A stretch of DNA of 6,207 nucleotides. Origin: Bacteroidales bacterium GP1 (GTDB taxonomy: Bacteria > Bacteroidota > Bacteroidia > Bacteroidales > Muribaculaceae). The stretch spans positions 42,068-48,274 of the forward strand of contig DAAI01000022.1 of the NCBI GenBank assembly GCA_001701105.1, given 5' to 3'. Position numbers and translations under genes: made by a program. The notes beneath the pieces were generated by a model. That model saw only the letters and a list, made by a program, of their open reading frames with translations. It was not told where the DNA came from and made no database searches. Below are positions 1-6,207 of the stretch, in pieces; the first letter of the stretch is position 1, and each line of letters begins with the position of its first letter.

Positions 1-12
1 ATATTATGATAA

Positions 13-1002
13 TCGGCGTCCTTCCTGACCCTTCTGACTAAATTGCAGAACGACATCCGGCAGGCCGAATCCGAGGCTCTGGCGTCAATCATTACAAGCG
101 TCGACATCGGCGATGTGCGCGTTAATGAATTGAATGCCTATGTAATTCCCAACTCCAACATGATTATGCGAGGCGGTAAATACTCCGCTAATATAGTGTT
201 GGCAGCCATCGACACCACGCAAAGGCCGACAATCTATGTGAACGGTGCAAAGCTCAACAATCCCAACGGAATTTATGAATTTGTACCCGGCTCGACAGGA
301 ACACACGATTTCTCGGGATATATCGAAGTAAGCCGCGGCGATGGCACTGTAGATCAACGGCCTTTCAAATCCTCATATACCGTGATCGAACCGATGGCCA
401 CCATTTCGCCCACCATGATGAATGTGCTCTACGCCGGAATCGCCAATCCTATTTCAATATCAGTGCCGGGAGTGCCGATGAATGCTATAACGGCGACAAT
501 GACCAATGGCACCCTGTCAAGAAACGGCGACACATGGGTGGCTCGTCCCGGTAAGGTAGGTTCGGAAGCCGTGATTTCCGTTACGGCCCAGTTTGAGGGA
601 CGTTCTCAGTCCGTGGGCTCCATGACATTCCGGGTGCGCAAACTCCCCGATCCGTCGCCCTACCTTGCGGTAAAGGATGGTTCCGGGAACACGGTGCACT
701 ATAAAGGAGCACCAAAAAGAATCTCCAAAGCCGCCCTTATGAATGCCGATGGCCTCGGCGCGGCCATAGATGATGATATCCTGAACGTGAGCTATCAGGT
801 GGTTTCGTTCTCCACCGTGTTCTTCGACCAGATGGGTAACGCCATCCCGGAGGTGTCGGAAGGAAGTCGTTTCTCCGGACGCCAGAAAGAACAATTCAAA
901 CGGCTTAAAGCTGGCAAATCATTCTTTATATCCAATGTGAAAGCAAAAGGTCCCGACGGCATCACGCGCGACATATCCCCCATGGAAGTGGCTCTCAATT
1001 AA
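13..1002 (+). CDS. gldM: Type IX secretion / gliding protein GldM (PorM), periplasmic part only, N-terminus missing
   Basis: GldM/PorM spans the inner membrane once, pairs with GldL as the proton-driven motor, and reaches through the periplasm to the GldK-GldN ring of the type IX secretion system. The residues seen correspond to the end of the first periplasmic domain and the following domains: a TKLQNDIRQAE helix at 37-69, then RVNELNAYVIPNSN and MRGGKYSANIVLAA, typical of the family. Family members are about 510-520 residues; about 320 are present, so roughly 190 residues including the membrane helix are absent. The frame is closed by TGA TAA at 7-12, yet family-like sequence (LTLLTKLQ) runs upstream of the TTG at 43, so that TTG is unlikely to be the true start. 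The gene is either frameshifted at the window edge or affected by an assembly-end error. Stop TAA is at 1000-1002, 28 bases before gldN. Identity is recognised from motifs and from the adjacent gldN. Confidence 0.88.
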   Translation, partial: SASFLTLLTKLQNDIRQAESEALASIITSVDIGDVRVNELNAYVIPNSNMIMRGGKYSANIVLAAIDTTQRPTIYVNGAKLNNPNGIYEFVPGSTGTHDFSGYIEVSRGDGTVDQRPFKSSYTVIEPMATISPTMMNVLYAGIANPISISVPGVPMNAITATMTNGTLSRNGDTWVARPGKVGSEAVISVTAQFEGRSQSVGSMTFRVRKLPDPSPYLAVKDGSGNTVHYKGAPKRISKAALMNADGLGAAIDDDILNVSYQVVSFSTVFFDQMGNAIPEVSEGSRFSGRQKEQFKRLKAGKSFFISNVKAKGPDGITRDISPMEVALN

Positions 1003-1030
1003 CTTGACATCCCAATTATAACGATATACG

Positions 1031-2167
1031 ATGAAACCATCCATTAGAATATTCACAATAATTATGGTAGTCCTCACCTCCCTGTCGGCGACAGCTCAGG
1101 TGGAGGTCAACGGCGTGATACGCAAGCGCACCGAAAGAGACAAAAAGGCTGCGAAAGCGGCAAATCAGCAGGGTGTCACCGACCGTATGCAGGATTTCTT
1201 TGAGGTGAAATCGCCACACGAGGCCGATATGCAATATATGCGCGAGATATATCGCCAGATCGACCTTACCGAGCAGCAGAACGCTCCTCTCTACTTCCCG
1301 GAAGACATAATCGACGGACAAAAAAATCTTTTCCGCACGATACTCGGGCTCGTAGTCGACGGACGCGTTCCCGCTTATGAATATCTCGATGGCCGGGAAG
1401 TATTCACCGACCAGTACAAGATGGATGTGGCCGAGATGCTCGACCGTTTCGGAATATATTACACCACCGGGAAAGGGGGAACGGAGAAGAATCCTAAATT
1501 CGTGATAGAGGAAGCAGACGTGCCCACGGGCCAGGTGCTGAATTATTATGTGATTGAGAAATGGGAATTCGATCGCCGCACCAACGCGATGAAGACTCGT
1601 GTTGTGGCAATATGCCCTGTGCTTAACCGCACCGGTGATTTCGGCGGCGAAGCCCGCTATCCCATGTTTTGGGTGAAATACGATCAGATTCGTCCCTGGC
1701 TGGCGCAGCAATATGTGTTCCTTTCCGACGACAATAACCTCGCTCAATATTCGCTGGATGATTACTTCAACCTCGGGATGTACAAGGGCGACATCTACAA
1801 GACAAAGAATCTGCGCAACCTATCGATGATGCAGATGTACCCGGATCCGGATGATCTTGCCCGTGCTCAGGACAGCATCGACAATCGTCTCCGTTCCTAC
1901 GGCAAGGATATGTGGGTGCCCACCCGTGAGGAGTTCCTCGCCCAGAAAGAGAAAGAGGAGGAGCTGGCCAAAGCCATTGCCGCCGGCGATACAATTCCCG
2001 AGCGCACGCTCGCTTCGGCCGATGAAGTGAAGAAAAGCTCTACCCCTGCAAGGAAACGCACAGCCGTTAAATCCAAGCGCACAAGAAAGCCGAAAGTGTC
2101 AAAGCCATCCTCATCATCATCCTCTCCGGCTAACGCGGAGCGCTCGATACGTCGCCGCCGTCGCTGA
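1031..2167 (+). CDS. gldN: Type IX secretion / gliding protein GldN (PorN)
   Basis: GldN/PorN is a periplasmic protein that forms, with the lipoprotein GldK, the large ring under the outer membrane to which GldM connects in the type IX secretion system. The 378-residue product starts with a signal peptide (hydrophobic residues 6-19, likely cut after A20-T-A22). Family-like blocks follow: YMREIYRQIDL at 69-79, APLYFPEDI at 85-93, YEYLDGREVFTD at 117-127, YYVIEKWEFD at 172-181 and YPMFWVKYDQIRPWL at 210-224. Residues 335-378 form a low-complexity tail rich in Lys, Arg and Ser (17 of 44 basic) with a six-serine run and a terminal RRRRR. No Shine-Dalgarno site is visible, usual for Bacteroidota. 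The 28-base gap to gldM supports co-transcription, as in known gldKLMN/porKLMN clusters. The ATG at 1031 is chosen because it gives a complete signal peptide. Confidence 0.92.
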   Translation: MKPSIRIFTIIMVVLTSLSATAQVEVNGVIRKRTERDKKAAKAANQQGVTDRMQDFFEVKSPHEADMQYMREIYRQIDLTEQQNAPLYFPEDIIDGQKNLFRTILGLVVDGRVPAYEYLDGREVFTDQYKMDVAEMLDRFGIYYTTGKGGTEKNPKFVIEEADVPTGQVLNYYVIEKWEFDRRTNAMKTRVVAICPVLNRTGDFGGEARYPMFWVKYDQIRPWLAQQYVFLSDDNNLAQYSLDDYFNLGMYKGDIYKTKNLRNLSMMQMYPDPDDLARAQDSIDNRLRSYGKDMWVPTREEFLAQKEKEEELAKAIAAGDTIPERTLASADEVKKSSTPARKRTAVKSKRTRKPKVSKPSSSSSSPANAERSIRRRRR

Positions 2168-2194
2168 TTTCCAATGAAATAATATCATCGCAAC

Positions 2195-3109
2195 ATGGTA
2201 AAGTGGTTGTTGAAATTGATGCTGAGACTGGTTGCGCTCATTCCATTCAGCGTGCTTTACCTTATTTCCGATTGTCTCTACTACCTCGTATACTATGTGA
2301 TAAGGTATCGCCGTAAAGTGGTGCATAAGAATCTGAGGGAATGTTTTCCCGAGAAAACGGATGCGGAGAGAATGAAAATAGAAAAGGGATTCTACCGCTT
2401 CTTCGTCGATAATATCCTTGAGATCTGTAAACTCGCTTATATGAGCAAAGCCGAGATGAGCCGGCGGATGAGGTTCACCAACATTGAAGCGGTCAATAGC
2501 CTCCTCCGCGAAGGGAGATCGGTATCTATGTTCCTCGGACATTACGGCAACTGGGAATGGGTTTCATCAATGCCGCTTCATCTTCCGGGCGAGGCGTTGG
2601 GAGTGCAGATCTATCATAAGCTCGATAATGAAAGCGTCGATAGCCTTATGCTTGAGATGCGGGGCCGGATGGGAGCCACGAGCGTGGAAATGCGGCATAC
2701 CGCCCGGTTTATCACACGCCTTAAGAACGAGGGAAAAGTCTGCATCGTGGGCTTTATAGCCGATCAGTCGCCCTGGCGCTCAGAATCGCATTATTCATTG
2801 CCGTTCCTGCACCATATGACCCCCGTGCTCACGACAACCGAAAAAATCACCAAGCATTATGATTTCGAGGCTTTCTTTCTACGCGTGATTCGAGTAAAGA
2901 GGGGATATTATGAAGCAGAACTCGTAAAAATGAGCGATAATCCAAAGGATCTTCCCGATTACCGGCTCACCGACATCTATTACCGAATGCTGGAGAAAGA
3001 GATCATCGGGAAGCCGGAATTATACCTTTGGTCGCACAAACGATTCAAGCGGGCAAGGCTTATGAATGAAGACGAGGAACGCGAAACAGCCGATAAATTT
3101 GGATTGTAG
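2195..3109 (+). CDS. LpxL/HtrB-family lysophospholipid (lipid A) acyltransferase
   Basis: The family transfers an acyl chain onto a lipid A precursor, or in some Bacteroidota onto other lipids, at the cytoplasmic face of the inner membrane. The 304-residue length is normal. A hydrophobic anchor spans about residues 4-37 and is followed by a basic stretch (RYRRKVVHKNLRE). The catalytic H-X4-E motif lies in GHYGNWEW, with H116 and E121. ADQSP at 189-193 and WSHKRFK at 279-285 are further hallmark blocks. It starts 27 bases after gldN and may be read through from it. The link to type IX secretion is suggestive, since secreted cargo is often attached to a lipopolysaccharide, but nothing here shows a direct link. 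Whether it is an LpxL- or LpxM-type enzyme, or acts on a non-lipid-A acceptor, cannot be decided from motifs alone. Confidence 0.9.
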   Translation: MVKWLLKLMLRLVALIPFSVLYLISDCLYYLVYYVIRYRRKVVHKNLRECFPEKTDAERMKIEKGFYRFFVDNILEICKLAYMSKAEMSRRMRFTNIEAVNSLLREGRSVSMFLGHYGNWEWVSSMPLHLPGEALGVQIYHKLDNESVDSLMLEMRGRMGATSVEMRHTARFITRLKNEGKVCIVGFIADQSPWRSESHYSLPFLHHMTPVLTTTEKITKHYDFEAFFLRVIRVKRGYYEAELVKMSDNPKDLPDYRLTDIYYRMLEKEIIGKPELYLWSHKRFKRARLMNEDEERETADKFGL

Positions 3110-3129
3110 AGTATTAATCATTAACTTTG
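3098..3129 (+). promoter_or_regulatory. Predicted Bacteroidales housekeeping promoter for the Stealth/glycosyltransferase unit
   Basis: A -33 element TTTG (3098-3101) is followed after 20 bases by TAACTTTG (3122-3129), a full match to the Bacteroidetes -7 consensus TAnnTTTG at normal spacing. Transcription would start near 3135-3137, leaving a leader of about 45 bases before the ATG at 3182. The -33 element lies inside the last codons of the acyltransferase gene, and the 72-base gap here is the largest among the plus-strand genes, which fits a new transcription unit. This is a sequence match only. Confidence 0.6.
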
Positions 3130-3181
3130 TGCGAGCAATGTAATTTCGCGCAACGCGTGATTAAACATACTACTTGACGCT

Positions 3182-4174
3182 ATGGATATAGATTTTGTAA
3201 TCATCTGGGTCGACATGAACGACCCGGAATGGAAAAAAGAATTTGCCAAGTACTCGGGTAAGGCCCGGACGGAAAGCAATAGCGTCTCCGATGCCCGATT
3301 CAGGGATTATGGTTTCTTGAAATATTGGTTCCGTGGGGTGGAGAAATTCGCTCCCTGGGTTCGCAAAATCCATTTCCTGACCTGCAATCAAAAACCCGAT
3401 TGGCTCGACACTTCCAATCCTAAGCTGAATCTTGTTAATCATGCCGACATAATCCCCCCACAGTTTCTGCCGACATATAATTCAGGAGTAATCGAACGCT
3501 ATATCCACCGAATCCCGGGACTCGCCGAGCATTTCGTTTTTTTCAACGACGACTTCTATATCATCAATAAGATCTCTCCTGAACGCTTCTTCAGAAATGG
3601 ACTTCCATGCGACATAGCCGCCTTCAAATATAATCTTTCATGGTCGCAATGGTATAAAATGCTGGCTAACAACATCCGGATCATTAACAGGCGTTTCAAT
3701 AAGAAGGATGTGATGGCAAAGGATCACGACAAGTGGTTTGACAAAAGTTATGGCTCAAGGGCAAGATGGAATTATATTCTCAAGCCTTATGGAAAATTCA
3801 TAACACTGCGCACACCCCACAATGCACAGCCCTATCTCAAGTCAACTTTCGAGGAAGTCTGGGACTATGCCGGAAAAGAATTGACGGAGACGTCGGCCAA
3901 CCGGTTCCGTGCCACCACCGATTATACCCAGGAATTATTCCGCACATGGCAGATATGCGAGGGCAATTTCATGCCCTATAACACATATGTGGATACCAAG
4001 ATGTTTCCGCTGATGGTTAAGCCCAAGCAGGCTGTAAAGGCCATCTACAATCAATCATATTCCCTTATCTGCCTGAACGACAATATCCATATCCGCAACT
4101 ATAATGTGGTGATGGAGAATATCCGCAAGGCTTTTGATAGCATCCTGCCCGACAAATCGAGCTTCGAGCTATAG
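3182..4174 (+). CDS. Stealth-family sugar-phosphate transferase (capsule / surface phosphoglycan)
   Basis: Stealth proteins move a sugar-1-phosphate from a nucleotide sugar onto a glycan, building phosphodiester-linked polymers; the family includes bacterial capsule polymerases and the human GlcNAc-1-phosphotransferase alpha/beta subunit. All four conserved regions are visible in 330 residues: CR1 at the start (DIDFVIIWVDMNDP, 2-15, with M-N in place of the common G-S); CR2 about 39-140 (RFRDYG, KFAPWVRKIHFLT, LPTYNSGVIE, HRIPGL, FFNDDFY at 120-126); CR3 about 211-255 (TPHNAQPYLKS with H213, then the ETSANRFRATTDY block); CR4 about 295-329 (ICLNDN, then LPDKSSFE). Start at 3182 is supported because CR1 begins at residue 2. 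No signal peptide or membrane helix is seen, so a cytoplasmic enzyme is expected. The next gene begins 9 bases after the stop, implying joint translation. The exact donor and acceptor sugars cannot be read from the sequence. Confidence 0.93.
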   Translation: MDIDFVIIWVDMNDPEWKKEFAKYSGKARTESNSVSDARFRDYGFLKYWFRGVEKFAPWVRKIHFLTCNQKPDWLDTSNPKLNLVNHADIIPPQFLPTYNSGVIERYIHRIPGLAEHFVFFNDDFYIINKISPERFFRNGLPCDIAAFKYNLSWSQWYKMLANNIRIINRRFNKKDVMAKDHDKWFDKSYGSRARWNYILKPYGKFITLRTPHNAQPYLKSTFEEVWDYAGKELTETSANRFRATTDYTQELFRTWQICEGNFMPYNTYVDTKMFPLMVKPKQAVKAIYNQSYSLICLNDNIHIRNYNVVMENIRKAFDSILPDKSSFEL

Positions 4175-4183
4175 ACATCGGTT

Positions 4184-5164
4184 ATGGCAAAATCACCCGC
4201 TAAACGCAAATTGACCGCTTTATTAAAGCAGTTTCAGTTCATGCAGCATCCCCTCAAGGAATTGCGCTGGAATCTGAAATATCTTAAATTCAAGCCCCGG
4301 TCGGCGAAAAAGAGAATAGGCGTGATGCGGGTTGACGGCAGGGCATATCACGGCGGCCTCAACGACCGATTCAAGGGAGCGATATCATGGTGGAATTATT
4401 GTGAGAAGAACGGTCTTGACTTCCGCCTTTATTATGTCTATCCGTTTAATCTTACGGATTATGTAGTGCCGAATGAATACGACTGGAGGATTGATGAAAA
4501 GGATATTCCCGACAGCATCCATGACACCCGAATTTTCTATGGGCGTGGCGAAAACGGAAAGCGGCTCGACCGACTCCGCACCAATAAGAATGTCTGGTAT
4601 TACGGCAATATCGATGTAAGCAGAGTCCTCCCTTTTTATCCATATAACAGGCCGTGGGGAGAGATATTCAGAAAATTATTCAAGCCTTCGGAGCTGCTGG
4701 AGCGCAATCTTGAGGTATGCCGTAAAGAAATAGGAGGAGAATATGTGGCGGTGGTGTATCGGTTCCAACAGCTATTAGGCGATTTTAACGAGTTTAATTA
4801 TAGCAAAATCACAAACCCGGAAGATGCAAAGCGCCTTATTTCAAAAGCCCTGGAAGAACTTGAGAAAGTCCATAATGAGAACCCGGGTTTAAAAGTTTTG
4901 GTAACATCCGACAGCGCACGCTTTCTGAGTGCCGCTTCAGAGAAGCCGTATGTATATGTGATTAAAGGGAAGGTGGAACATATGGACTGCACGGACGGCG
5001 ATACCAATCACACTCAGCTTAAATCCTTCCTCGATTACTTCATGATTTCAGAGGCTCAGAAAGTCTATTCCATCGTTATCGGCAAGATGTACCGCAGCGA
5101 ATTTCCCGAATACGCCGCCAAGATTCACGATGTGCCATTTATCAGGCGTACATACGACTCCTGA
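4184..5164 (+). CDS. Putative glycosyltransferase with fucosyltransferase-like (NodZ/O-FucT superfamily) motifs
   Basis: This 326-residue protein has no signal peptide and a basic N-terminus (residues 1-45). I do not recognise a specific family name, but the motif order resembles the GT-B fucosyltransferase superfamily. GGLNDRFKG (57-65) resembles the donor-proximal GGL-DRLKG loop. VYRFQQLLGDF (191-201) sits where family members have a conserved Arg-containing beta strand. VLVTSDSARFL (238-248) resembles the sugar-nucleotide binding block, and LDYFMISEAQKVYSIVIGKM (283-302) resembles the C-terminal block with the conserved Ser and aromatic residues. The gene follows the Stealth gene by 9 bases and most likely shares its mRNA, so a role in assembling the same surface glycan is inferred. 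Use of GDP-fucose is not shown; another nucleotide sugar is possible. It ends at 5164, five bases before the stop of the convergent Stealth remnant. Confidence 0.6.
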   Translation: MAKSPAKRKLTALLKQFQFMQHPLKELRWNLKYLKFKPRSAKKRIGVMRVDGRAYHGGLNDRFKGAISWWNYCEKNGLDFRLYYVYPFNLTDYVVPNEYDWRIDEKDIPDSIHDTRIFYGRGENGKRLDRLRTNKNVWYYGNIDVSRVLPFYPYNRPWGEIFRKLFKPSELLERNLEVCRKEIGGEYVAVVYRFQQLLGDFNEFNYSKITNPEDAKRLISKALEELEKVHNENPGLKVLVTSDSARFLSAASEKPYVYVIKGKVEHMDCTDGDTNHTQLKSFLDYFMISEAQKVYSIVIGKMYRSEFPEYAAKIHDVPFIRRTYDS

Positions 5165-5169
5165 CCTCT

Positions 5170-5299
5170 CTATTTCTCAAAGCTCGATTTTTCCGGGAAA
5201 CGTTGATTAAGAAATTCCTTCGCGATTCTACGATGATCGTAGTTGGCATCCTCACCCATCATTGATGCAAAAGAAGATCGGATTGTGTTTCTTCAATCT
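5170..5299 (-). pseudogene. Remnant of a second Stealth-family gene, C-terminal CR4 only, frameshifted
   Basis: Reading the minus strand, the frame of the hipA stop codon continues after it as KKHNPIFFCINDG (5293-5255) and then meets TGA at 5254-5252. In the next frame, the sequence EDANYDHRR...FPEKSSFEK runs from 5253 to a TAG at 5172-5170. Removing one base from the CCC at 5255-5257 joins both pieces into one reading: CINDG-EDANYD...FPEKSSFEK. This matches the end of the Stealth CR4 region and parallels the intact gene in this window (ICLNDN...NY...LPDKSSFEL). Only about 42 residues remain of an expected 320 or more; the upstream part is replaced by hipA. The in-frame piece 5262-5170 alone would encode 30 residues (MMGEDANYD...), but it is better explained as a gene tail than as a small protein. 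Confidence 0.75.
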
Positions 5300-6207
5300 C
5301 TAATTCCGACACAGCCTCGTGTCAAAGCGAGGGGCGAACATCTCAATGTCGCGTTGAGGCAGTCCGAGCCTTCGTGCTTCATATAGCCATGACTTCATAG
5401 CTGATTTTACTTCGTCCATGATAGTCTTAGCTATTTTGGTAGGCAGAATATAGTCTCCGGCTGATTCCAAAAGAATCTCAAGGTCTGATTCGCTTGTCAA
5501 TCGGTTAATCAACAGACTTTGGTTGGCTGCCAGTGTCGGGTTGATATCATATGCAGGGGAAAGCTCCCAGCCTTTGCGGGTCAATAGAAAGCCATGATTG
5601 CGGAAGTGATCATCAGAGTTGCCGACAATGATATAGAATGCGACGCGACGATATAATTCCTCTAAGTTTTGCTCGACATTGCTCCCGTTTTGGATAATGA
5701 AGTCAACAATATCGGGATAACCAAAGCCGGTCGATGCGTTGTCGCCATCGGTCAGCCCGAGGAGGGTCAACGCTGATGCGAAATGTATTCTCTTGCCGCT
5801 ATCATTGCGGTCAAATCGTTTTGATAGCAGGATATGATAATCTTCTCCCGGAATTGTACTGGTTTCCGCGACATTCAATCCGGCTTTACGTCCCATGACG
5901 TGACAGAAATGCTCCCACAAGCCGACATCATAATCATCTTTACGGGAAGGAAATTTAGCGACGGTCAATCTGCCATCTTCATCAATGACAGATGCTTTCG
6001 GTCTGGCACCGCCAAGCGATGTGCCCGGATGCAATAGTTGGGCAAGCCATTTTTTTGAGGGTAAGAGATGCTTTTCCTCACTGGCTTCTATTTCATGTGC
6101 AGCGTGCATCAGTTCTCTTACACTTGCCAACGGTGGAACCCGTAAACTTGCCTCGCAATTGATAAACTTACCGCCGGGAGTCTCGGCAAATCGAAATCCG
6201 CCCATTC
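5300..6207 (-). CDS. hipA: HipA-family serine/threonine kinase toxin, N-terminus beyond the window
   Basis: HipA kinases phosphorylate translation components (glutamyl-tRNA synthetase in E. coli) and cause growth arrest, normally held in check by the DNA-binding antitoxin HipB. About 301 residues are visible. Counting from the ATG at 6205, motifs are: GTSLGGARPKA (61-71), the Gly-rich nucleotide loop in which S63 aligns with the autophosphorylated Ser150 of E. coli HipA; VAKFP (82-86) with the ATP-binding Lys84; SKRFDR (128-133); GNSDDHFRNHGF (195-206) with catalytic D198 and metal-binding N203; and SPAYDINP (216-223) with metal-binding D220. The ATG at 6205 is probably internal: MGGFRF matches the RMG-LRF segment that follows the N-terminal subdomain, and the two bases before it (GA) can end an Arg codon. 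About 110 residues and any hipB lie outside. The stop abuts the Stealth remnant. All key kinase residues are present, so an active kinase is expected. Confidence 0.9.
   Translation of the reverse strand, partial: MGGFRFAETPGGKFINCEASLRVPPLASVRELMHAAHEIEASEEKHLLPSKKWLAQLLHPGTSLGGARPKASVIDEDGRLTVAKFPSRKDDYDVGLWEHFCHVMGRKAGLNVAETSTIPGEDYHILLSKRFDRNDSGKRIHFASALTLLGLTDGDNASTGFGYPDIVDFIIQNGSNVEQNLEELYRRVAFYIIVGNSDDHFRNHGFLLTRKGWELSPAYDINPTLAANQSLLINRLTSESDLEILLESAGDYILPTKIAKTIMDEVKSAMKSWLYEARRLGLPQRDIEMFAPRFDTRLCRN

Noticed and set aside
1003..1030. TTGACA before gldN as a sigma70-type -35 box
   Set aside because: Bacteroidota use a different consensus, there is no matching downstream box, and the 28-base gap argues for read-through from gldM.
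1016..1747. Long open frame of 243 codons on the minus strand opposite gldN
   Set aside because: It lies entirely opposite conserved gldN blocks with a signal peptide and family motifs; its translation resembles no known protein and is a codon-bias shadow.
3023..3030. TACCTTTG, a match to the Bacteroidetes -7 box
   Set aside because: No TTTG about 20 bases upstream, and it lies inside the conserved YLWSHKRFK coding block; the site at 3098-3129 is better placed.
3147..3157. CGCG-CAA-CGCG hairpin in the leader of the Stealth gene
   Set aside because: Only four base pairs, no supporting structure or known riboswitch pattern.
5188..5202. Short inverted repeat TTTCC-G-GGAAA near the end of the glycosyltransferase gene
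   Set aside because: Five-base arms with no loop room, inside the FPEK codons of the remnant; not a credible terminator.
5228..5242. Near-perfect 15-base palindrome CTACGAT-G-ATCGTAG in the convergent gap, possible terminator or operator
   Set aside because: It lies within the Stealth remnant and encodes YDHRR; there is no following T-run, and the stem is only 6-7 bases, so chance within old coding sequence is sufficient.
5170..5262. Independent 30-residue small protein on the minus strand
   Set aside because: Its sequence is the tail of Stealth CR4 and the upstream part of the same motif sits in another frame, so a broken gene is the simpler reading.

Overview
The window looks like a gut-type Bacteroidales genome, plausibly Muribaculaceae or a relative. 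This is inferred from gldM-gldN type IX secretion genes, a Bacteroidetes-style TTTG/TAnnTTTG promoter, absence of clear Shine-Dalgarno sites before most starts, and intermediate GC content. Both edges cut through genes, so the window may be a complete short contig. No RNA gene, CRISPR array, insertion sequence or origin was seen.

Layout. (1) Positions 13-3109, plus strand: a closely spaced run of the periplasmic part of gldM, complete gldN, and an LpxL/HtrB-type lipid A acyltransferase. GldM and GldN belong to the trans-periplasmic core of the type IX secretion system; the acyltransferase acts on the lipid anchor of outer-membrane glycolipid. (2) Positions 3098-5164, plus strand: a good match to a Bacteroidales housekeeping promoter, then a Stealth-family hexose/hexosamine-1-phosphate transferase and, 9 bases later, a putative glycosyltransferase with fucosyltransferase-like motifs. 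These two probably form one surface-glycan unit. (3) Positions 5170-6207, minus strand: a HipA-family serine/threonine kinase toxin whose first ~110 residues lie beyond the right edge. Directly after its stop codon is an unannotated remnant of the C-terminus of a second Stealth protein, broken by a one-base frameshift.

Most worth checking: the Stealth fossil at 5170-5299, on the opposite strand to the intact Stealth gene and abutting hipA, suggests loss of a second phosphotransferase gene with hipA at the break point. The gldM frame is also interrupted in the first ~25 bases, by a real lesion or an assembly-end error. I did not find a convincing new multi-gene system; the strongest candidates are the Stealth/glycosyltransferase pair and the fossil.
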